From NCBI GenBank assembly GCA_964504445.1, contig CAZDEO010000019.1:8427-72426 (forward strand): a DNA stretch of 64,000 nucleotides, in the 5' to 3' direction. The notes beneath the pieces were generated by a model. The model was not told where the DNA came from. It worked only from the letters and a program-made list of their open reading frames with translations, and made no database searches. The position numbers and the translations under genes were made by a program. This document shows positions 59,198 to 64,000 of the stretch, in pieces; position 1 is the first letter of the stretch, and each line of letters opens with the position of its first letter. Source of the stretch: JACSRF01 sp964504445. Lineage in GTDB: Bacteria > Chloroflexota > Anaerolineae > Promineifilales > Promineifilaceae.

Positions 59198-60591
59198 CGG
59201 CGACGGTTCAAAAATTTCGGGAACGCGCAACCATTGCCCTTGCTGACGTGCAGTTACAAACGGCGCTAGATGGGGCCACAGGGCGCTTTGCAAGTGCGCG
59301 CGAGAAAGCCCTGGCCGCCCTGCCCTGGGCAGACGCGCTGCGCGACCATTTTAAGCAAATGCGGGCGGCTACACTGGCCAATTTGGCCGAACATTTGCAG
59401 AGCTTTGAGCGCAACGCCACGACCGCAGGTGCCCAGGTACACTGGGCGGAAGATGGGGCGGCAGCGTGCGCCATTGTCACCGACATTGCCCGGCGACGCG
59501 GCGTGTCCCTGGTTACCAAAAGCAAATCTATGGCCACCGAAGAAATCCACCTGAACGCGGCGCTGGCCGAGGCTGGCGTACGCCCGGTGGAAACCGATTT
59601 GGGAGAGTGGATTGTGCAACTGGCCGGGGAACCGCCTTCCCACATCATTGCCCCGGCGATTCACAAGACAAAGGAGCAGGTGGCTGACCTGTTTGCGCAA
59701 GAGTCGGGAGTGCCGCAGGAGGCGGATATTCCTGCCCTGACGGCCGAAGCGCGACGAATGCTGCGGGCGCAGTTTTTGGCGGCAGGCATGGGCATTAGCG
59801 GCGGCAACCTGATGGTGGCGGAGACGGGCAGCGTGGTGCTGGTTACAAATGAGGGCAACGGCCGTATGGTCACCACCGCCCCACCTATCCACGTCGCCGT
59901 CATCGGCCTGGAAAAAATTGCCCCCACCTGGAACGACGCGGCTGTGTGGCTGAGCTTGCTGGCCCGCAGCGCCACCGGCCAGCCCATGAGCATCTATACC
60001 ACCGTGGTCACCGGGCCAAAGCGGGCCGAGGACCCCGACGGACCGGAGGAAGTACACATCATTTTGTTGGATAACGGCCGTTCCCACCTCGTAGGCTCCA
60101 AATACGAAGAAATATTGCAATGCATTCGCTGTGGCGCATGCCTGAACGTGTGCCCGGTGTACCGGGAGGCGGGCGGCCACGCTTACGGCAGCCCGTACAG
60201 CGGCCCCATTGGCGCGGTGATCAGCCCGCTGCTCTTTGGCCTGGACAAGTACCCGGCGCTGCCCCACGCCAGCTCGCTCTGCGGCGCGTGCAAAGACGTG
60301 TGCCCGGCGCGCATTGACCTGCCGCGTATGCTGCTGGAGCTGCGGGCGGATTTGGTGGCGCAGGGGCTTTCACCCGCCAAAGAGGGCGCGCTGGAAAAGG
60401 CGGCGGCTTTTGCGCTGCGCTACGACAAATTGTGGCGTGTGGTCACGGGATTGGGACGGTCGGGGCAACGGCCGTTGCTCAAAAATGGCAAGCTGCAAGT
60501 CCCTGACTCGTTCAACCCCGCCGGGGAGCGGCAGTTGCCCGCGCTGGCGAAGAAGTCGTTTCATGATTTGTGGCGCGATGGGGAAGTGTAG
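59194..60591 (+). CDS. lutB: L-lactate oxidation iron-sulfur subunit LutB
   Basis: A 465-residue protein. The N-terminal LUD domain (about 60-300) has 'SLVTKSKSMATEEIHLN' and 'NLMVAETGSVVLVTNEGNGRM'. Two [4Fe-4S] motifs follow: 'CIRCGACLNVCPVY' from about residue 310 and 'CGACKDVCPARIDLP' from about residue 364, in the usual ferredoxin-like order. The C-terminus contains a short LutB-type tail. Translationally coupled to lutA (ATGA overlap) and followed 3 bp later by an unrelated lipoprotein gene that separates it from lutC. Confidence 0.94.
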   Translation: MTATVQKFRERATIALADVQLQTALDGATGRFASAREKALAALPWADALRDHFKQMRAATLANLAEHLQSFERNATTAGAQVHWAEDGAAACAIVTDIARRRGVSLVTKSKSMATEEIHLNAALAEAGVRPVETDLGEWIVQLAGEPPSHIIAPAIHKTKEQVADLFAQESGVPQEADIPALTAEARRMLRAQFLAAGMGISGGNLMVAETGSVVLVTNEGNGRMVTTAPPIHVAVIGLEKIAPTWNDAAVWLSLLARSATGQPMSIYTTVVTGPKRAEDPDGPEEVHIILLDNGRSHLVGSKYEEILQCIRCGACLNVCPVYREAGGHAYGSPYSGPIGAVISPLLFGLDKYPALPHASSLCGACKDVCPARIDLPRMLLELRADLVAQGLSPAKEGALEKAAAFALRYDKLWRVVTGLGRSGQRPLLKNGKLQVPDSFNPAGERQLPALAKKSFHDLWRDGEV

Positions 60592-60594
60592 CAA

Positions 60595-61884
60595 ATGGGC
60601 AAGTTTGCAACAAGTCTGTTGGTTTTTGTGGTTCTCCTGTTGTTACCATCATGTACGCCTACCGAACCGATAGACGTAGCAAGGGTGACAGCGACGGGTA
60701 CGGCCGTACCCAGTCCAACATTCCCCACACTATCTTCCACCAACACACCACAACCAGACACGCTAACACCGAAACCTACCTTTACACCCTACGCAACTGT
60801 AACGCCAACACCCACCACCACCCCAACTCCGCGACCTACTATCCCCGCGATCGATTTATCCAAAACAAACCTAAATGACTTTGCAGAGGCAGGTTTTGAA
60901 CAAATCGCCAGCGCCGAAATAGATGACAAAAGTGAAGCGCATTATTTCGCCTACATCCTGCAAGATACAGCCTTAGTGCCATTTGACGTAAACTGGACAA
61001 CCGGGCCTGAAATTTGCCGCATTGCCTTCTTTCGTTGGCAGGATGGTAAAATTACTTATCTTGATTCTTTTCCCGCTCCCACATACCCTCAATCCGATAA
61101 TAACTTCCCATTCGATTGCAAGTTAATGAACTGGGAAAGACCAATCGCCATTGATAACTATCTGGCTTATGCTCCTTTGTGGTCTACTTTCAAATCTGAA
61201 GGGCAGAAAGAACTGCTGGGGATGCAATCATCAGCAAGCGACATAAATAGTAATGGCCTTCCCGAATTTGCTGTTGCGTACCAATACTGTAACAATGCCT
61301 GTTGGAACTGGGGAATTATTGCTACCCACTTCTTTGAGATTCAAGCTGACGACACAATCATTGACATTACCGCTAATCTTCCTGGGGCAGTTGTGCCATT
61401 TTTTAGTTTGTTACATGACAACATACCTGGAACATTATTTGTTTATGATCGTGGGTATGTTGGCCCTGGTTCTACCGTAAATACATGGTGGATTTTCAAC
61501 TGGAACGGCGTCCAATATGAAGATGCCACCTCACAGTATAGGAATGACATCCGCACATGGGGACAAAACTGGTTAGCGGCAATACGAGAAGAATATGGCA
61601 ACCCTCAAGAATGGGAACGGTTTGATTTTGGAAGGATTTTGCTTCAATATGAAAAAGCTGACTTACGTAATGAAGCCATTGAAATCATAACTGAAATTAC
61701 AGACATATCTAATTGGCCTGAATCCAATGACGTGGCAATGTGCTACATGTATATGATCCGCAAAATTGCACTTGAAGAGTATCAAAGCGAGATGCCTTTT
61801 TCCCTACCACCTTACATCGTTGGTTTTGATCCAGGATGGATACCAGAATGTGCAAATATTTCTGCCCCACCTGTTGATGAATAA
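60595..61884 (+). CDS. AT-rich lipoprotein of unknown function inside the lut operon
   Basis: A 429-residue lipoprotein: signal peptide with lipobox LLPSC (Cys about 20), Thr/Pro linker to about residue 80, then a domain I do not recognise ('SEAHYFAYILQDTALVPFDVNWTTGPEICRIAFFRWQDG', 'DINSNGLPEFAVAYQYCNNACWNWG', 'YDRGYVGPGSTVNTWWIFNWNGVQYED'). The single 'DINSNGLPEFAVAY' is calcium-loop-like. From about 60,850 the DNA is visibly richer in A and T than lutB and lutC and contains no ACGGCCGT, unlike nearly all neighbours. It starts 3 bp after lutB, so it is co-transcribed with it. Confidence 0.7.
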   Translation: MGKFATSLLVFVVLLLLPSCTPTEPIDVARVTATGTAVPSPTFPTLSSTNTPQPDTLTPKPTFTPYATVTPTPTTTPTPRPTIPAIDLSKTNLNDFAEAGFEQIASAEIDDKSEAHYFAYILQDTALVPFDVNWTTGPEICRIAFFRWQDGKITYLDSFPAPTYPQSDNNFPFDCKLMNWERPIAIDNYLAYAPLWSTFKSEGQKELLGMQSSASDINSNGLPEFAVAYQYCNNACWNWGIIATHFFEIQADDTIIDITANLPGAVVPFFSLLHDNIPGTLFVYDRGYVGPGSTVNTWWIFNWNGVQYEDATSQYRNDIRTWGQNWLAAIREEYGNPQEWERFDFGRILLQYEKADLRNEAIEIITEITDISNWPESNDVAMCYMYMIRKIALEEYQSEMPFSLPPYIVGFDPGWIPECANISAPPVDE

Positions 61885-61914
61885 TGCATTTTCAAGTTGT
61901 AAGAAGGAATCGCT

Positions 61915-62544
61915 ATGTCCTCACGAAACCAAATTATTGAACGGTTGCGTCAACAAAAACGCGATAATGCACCACCCGGCAAGTGGCAAACACGACAGGG
62001 GTTTGACGATTTGGCAGAGCAGTTTGTGGCGGCGTTAACGGCCGTTTACGGCGAACCCCACCTCACTTCCAACATGGAAGCAGCAGCAAAAAAACTGGGT
62101 GAAATTTTGGCCGAACTGGGTACAGAGCGCGTCGTTGCTAATGATGAAGCGCCGCTGAACAAGCTAAATTTACGCGAACGCTGGCCCGCCATTCAATGGC
62201 ACATCGTCGGGCAAAGTGCGGGCAGCCTGCGCGAATTTGCCGCCCACGCCGACGTAGGCCTCAGCAGCGGCGCGGCGGCCATTGCCGAAACCGGCTCCGT
62301 ACTTATCCACAGCGGCCCCGGCCAAAGCCGCGTGGCCACGCTGTTCCCCCCCGTGCATGTGGTGCTGCTGCCCACCAGCCGCCTCACCACCGACCTCTTC
62401 ACCTTCACCGCCGCTCGCCAGGGCGACCTCCCGGCTAACGTCACCTATGTCAGCGGTCCCAGCAAAACGGCTGACATCGAGCAAACCATGTCTATTGGCG
62501 TCCACGGCCCTAAACGGTTTATCGTCATTCTCTACAATGCCTAA
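61915..62544 (+). CDS. lutC: L-lactate oxidation subunit LutC
   Basis: A 209-residue LUD-domain protein (LutC/YkgG): 'RNQIIERLRQQKRDNAPPGKW' at the start, 'VGLSSGAAAIAETGSVLIHSGPGQSRVATLFPPVHVVLL' and 'TYVSGPSKTADIEQTMSIGVHGPKRFIVIL' near the C-terminus, which is the LUD signature. Functions with LutA and LutB in lactate oxidation. A Shine-Dalgarno AGAAGGA precedes the ATG. It is separated from lutB by the lipoprotein gene. Confidence 0.92.
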   Translation: MSSRNQIIERLRQQKRDNAPPGKWQTRQGFDDLAEQFVAALTAVYGEPHLTSNMEAAAKKLGEILAELGTERVVANDEAPLNKLNLRERWPAIQWHIVGQSAGSLREFAAHADVGLSSGAAAIAETGSVLIHSGPGQSRVATLFPPVHVVLLPTSRLTTDLFTFTAARQGDLPANVTYVSGPSKTADIEQTMSIGVHGPKRFIVILYNA

Positions 62545-62877
62545 AAACGCCCGGCCCGGTATCCGTAACCCGAAGTCCACACCCCCGAAGTTCTTTGGCC
62601 ATTGCGCTCCACTCCAGGCCAACCACCATACCTGACCACCCGACCAGGTGAAATCCTCTTCCATTGGCTAAAACCATCCTCACTAGCTGCCTGATCTTTC
62701 TGGCCCCTTTTTGCGTTAGAGTTAAGGATGTGCTCATTTTAATAGATCGAAGCGGAGTACATTATTATAAACCGGAGCTTGGCGAAAATTACGCCACCCA
62801 TTGGCAACGGCGCGCAGGTTAGCAATCTGCATCGGCAATGAAAACGCCAATATCCGATAAGAATCGGGAGTTTCCAA
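62545..62877. other. intergenic region without recognised gene
   Basis: A 333-bp gap. No convincing reading frame, RNA gene or repeat family member is seen. The central part is C-rich on the plus strand; an AT-rich patch at about 62735-62775 (TTAATAGATC, ATTATTATAA) may contain the promoter for the following gene. Confidence 0.4.
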
Positions 62878-63474
62878 ATGTCTAAAAAATATAAATGGTT
62901 GCTTTTTGTCGGCATTCTCTTGATTGTGCTGGTAGCTTTTAATTTTCTCAGCTTTCAGATCATGGGCAGCAACACAACAAGCGAGTTTTCTCTGGCAACA
63001 GGCCGGGCGGGAGATGCGCTGCCCCCAAACATGACGGCCCCGTTCACCATTATGTACCAGGTTACCGGTGCAGCCCGGCTGGTAGAACCGCTCCAAGAAG
63101 CTTTGCCGGTGGAATTGGCTGCTCTGCCCACAGTTTTAGAGGCCAGGCCGGCTGCGGATGATGGCCAAGGAAACCCCTTGCTGGTTGTGGAAGTTACCAT
63201 TGATCCTTATCTTTGGACACCTTTTTTTGCCCGCGGTACGGCAACGGCCGTAATCTATTTTGCCTCTGCCGGAGAAATTACCTGGCAACGCAACGAAACC
63301 CTGCTCTTTGAAACTTCACCCGCCATTAAAGCGGATGGCGAGTTCACGTTAACTGATCGGAGTTGGGGCCTGATTTCTAAGCCCGCCTACGCCCAACACC
63401 TCAGCGCCGCGCTGGGGCAGTCAATTGCAGAGGGGTTGCAAAAAGATGTCTTCACGTTCCCTGCCGGCAGGTAG
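62878..63474 (+). CDS. membrane-anchored protein of unknown function
   Basis: A 198-residue protein with one N-terminal signal anchor (residues 7-28, 'LLFVGILLIVLVAFNFLSF') and an extracytoplasmic domain of mixed alpha/beta type ('PFTIMYQVTGAARLVEPLQEALPVELAALPTVLEARP', 'LLVVEVTIDPYLWTPFFARGTATAVIYFASAG'). The layout resembles DUF2140-like or LptC-like anchored proteins, but I make no firm family assignment. ATG 62878 follows GGGAGTTTCCAA, a weak ribosome site. Confidence 0.6.
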   Translation: MSKKYKWLLFVGILLIVLVAFNFLSFQIMGSNTTSEFSLATGRAGDALPPNMTAPFTIMYQVTGAARLVEPLQEALPVELAALPTVLEARPAADDGQGNPLLVVEVTIDPYLWTPFFARGTATAVIYFASAGEITWQRNETLLFETSPAIKADGEFTLTDRSWGLISKPAYAQHLSAALGQSIAEGLQKDVFTFPAGR

Positions 63475-63514
63475 TTTTTTGACCCAATTGGAGAGATCGA
63501 AAGGAAGGAATGTT

Positions 63515-63826
63515 ATGGAAATCAGCACCAAGCAAGAGGCACAATGGCCGTTAGCCAACTTGATGCGTCCGGTTATCATCTTGTCCGGCATTGGTATCCT
63601 ATCTGTAGGGCTGCTACTCATGGCTGGCCCAGAGTTCATAACGGCTGCCCAGGGGGACGGCCCGCTGGCAGTGGGATTTGGCATTTCCACGCGGGAGCAG
63701 GTGCAGGCCGTCGGGAAACTGGCCGATGGCGTCATTGTCGGTTCGGCGCTGATTAAGGCGGTAGATGGCGCGGCAGATAAACCGGCAGCGGCGGCACAAT
63801 TTGTGCGGGCGCTGATGGGCCATTGA
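63515..63826 (+). pseudogene. trpA': truncated trpA C-terminus fused to a short membrane segment
   Basis: A 103-residue open frame. Residues about 47-103 ('GPLAVGFGISTREQVQAVGKLADGVIVGSALIKAVDG') are the phosphate-binding C-terminal part of tryptophan synthase alpha, which normally has about 260 residues. Residues 1-45 are unrelated and include one membrane helix ('VIILSGIGILSVGLLLMAG'). The first 200 residues of TrpA, with the catalytic Glu and Asp, are missing and not found elsewhere in the window. A good Shine-Dalgarno (AGGAAGGA) precedes ATG 63515, so it may be translated, but it cannot be a tryptophan synthase. It may be a gene remnant or a rearrangement scar; an assembly join cannot be excluded. 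Confidence 0.65.
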
Positions 63827-63894
63827 AACGGCCTACCAACGGGTTATAATGGGGCAGTGTCGCGACCCTGACCAAAGTCGCCGAGGAAGGTACC

Positions 63895-64000
63895 ATGAGA
63901 AACCAAACTGTCTTGCTGCTTGCCGTTGCTCTCTTCCTGATTAGTTGCACCCAACCCGCCACGCCCGCTGAAGTAACAGCAACGGCCGTTCCCCCCACCA
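63895..64000 (+). CDS. N-terminus of a lipoprotein, cut by the window edge
   Basis: ATG 63895 opens a frame of at least 35 codons: signal peptide 'MRNQTVLLLAVALFLISC' with lipobox LISC, then a Pro/Thr/Ala linker with the ACGGCCGT-encoded 'TAV'. A Shine-Dalgarno-like GAGGAAGG precedes it. The functional part lies beyond the window. Confidence 0.7.
   Translation, partial: MRNQTVLLLAVALFLISCTQPATPAEVTATAVPPT

Larger units (their letters stand above)
641..63990. repeat. dispersed palindromic octamer ACGGCCGT, about 125 copies
   Basis: A reading by eye gives about 125 copies between 643 and 63989, one per 0.5 kb, in genes on both strands and in all three codon phases (AAC-GGC-CGT for Asn-Gly-Arg, ACG-GCC-GT for Thr-Ala-Val, and CGG-CCG for Arg-Pro). 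Many are extended to GAAACGGCCGTTTC. A base-composition estimate gives about two. The copies are spread over the window; an obvious gap is the AT-rich lipoprotein at 60.85-61.9 kb. Exact counts need a computation. Confidence 0.9.

Noticed and set aside
62170..62664. Minus-strand 164-residue frame opposite lutC
   Set aside because: Gly/Ala-rich complement of the LUD domain codons without own motifs.

Overview
The window looks like a chromosomal segment of an uncultured Chloroflexota bacterium, probably Anaerolineae-like. This is an inference from protein style only: Thr/Pro-rich 'TPTPTAT' linkers after lipoprotein or transmembrane anchors, many PknB-type kinases with varied ectodomains, FG-GAP and DUF3179 lipoproteins, LutABC, and a Wood-Ljungdahl cluster. 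No rRNA, tRNA, CRISPR array, transposase or phage gene was seen. Coding density is high.

Layout. (1) 0.3-5.5 kb, left end: a small membrane protein, two tandem FG-GAP repeat proteins, a DUF3179 lipoprotein and a minus-strand J-domain protein. (2) 5.7-11.7 kb: an ABC export system (FtsX-type permease, LolD/MacB-type ATPase and a double-length HlyD-like adaptor), closed by a strong hairpin. (3) 11.8-33.2 kb, plus strand: a long carbonyl-branch Wood-Ljungdahl operon. Its order is HMA-like protein, CO dehydrogenase, acetyl-CoA synthase fused to the small corrinoid protein subunit, large corrinoid protein subunit, CoA-binding protein, corrinoid activator, a decayed radical SAM gene, methyltransferase, malic enzyme, flavoprotein, MetV-MetF fusion, DUF3786, formate/nitrite channel, Lrp-like domain, two CooC nickel ATPases, and a thiolase/OB-fold pair. 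A perfect CRP/CooA-type palindrome lies upstream of the first gene. (4) 33.2-58.2 kb, minus strand: a 25-kb array of signalling genes, transcribed as FHA membrane protein, VWA-FHA protein, PP2C phosphatase, four kinases, a three-domain lipoprotein and four more kinases. Each kinase has one transmembrane segment and its own extracytoplasmic domain. (5) 58.4-62.5 kb: lutA-lutB-(AT-rich lipoprotein)-lutC for L-lactate oxidation. (6) Right end: an anchored protein of unknown function, a truncated trpA fused to a membrane segment, and the start of a lipoprotein.

How the genes work together. CooS supplies CO and electrons. AcsE moves a methyl group from methyl-tetrahydrofolate to the corrinoid iron-sulfur protein (AcsC plus the AcsD domain), AcsB condenses methyl, CO and CoA, the activator rescues oxidised corrinoid, and the CooC proteins mature the nickel sites. 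MetVF makes the methyl-tetrahydrofolate. Formate dehydrogenase, formyl-THF synthetase and FolD are not in the window, so the direction of the pathway (acetogenic or oxidative) cannot be decided here.

Two genome-scale signals cut across gene boundaries. The 8-bp palindrome ACGGCCGT occurs about 125 times by eye, where roughly two are expected by chance, in all reading frames and on both coding strands; it resembles the HIP1 phenomenon of cyanobacteria. In addition, many gaps inside the operons hold degenerate, hairpin-forming short-word repeats of a few families, which in places have entered coding sequence. The most notable protein-level features are the AcsB-AcsD fusion, the HMA-like protein without CxxC coupled to cooS, the eight-kinase array, and several homologues lacking canonical active-site residues.
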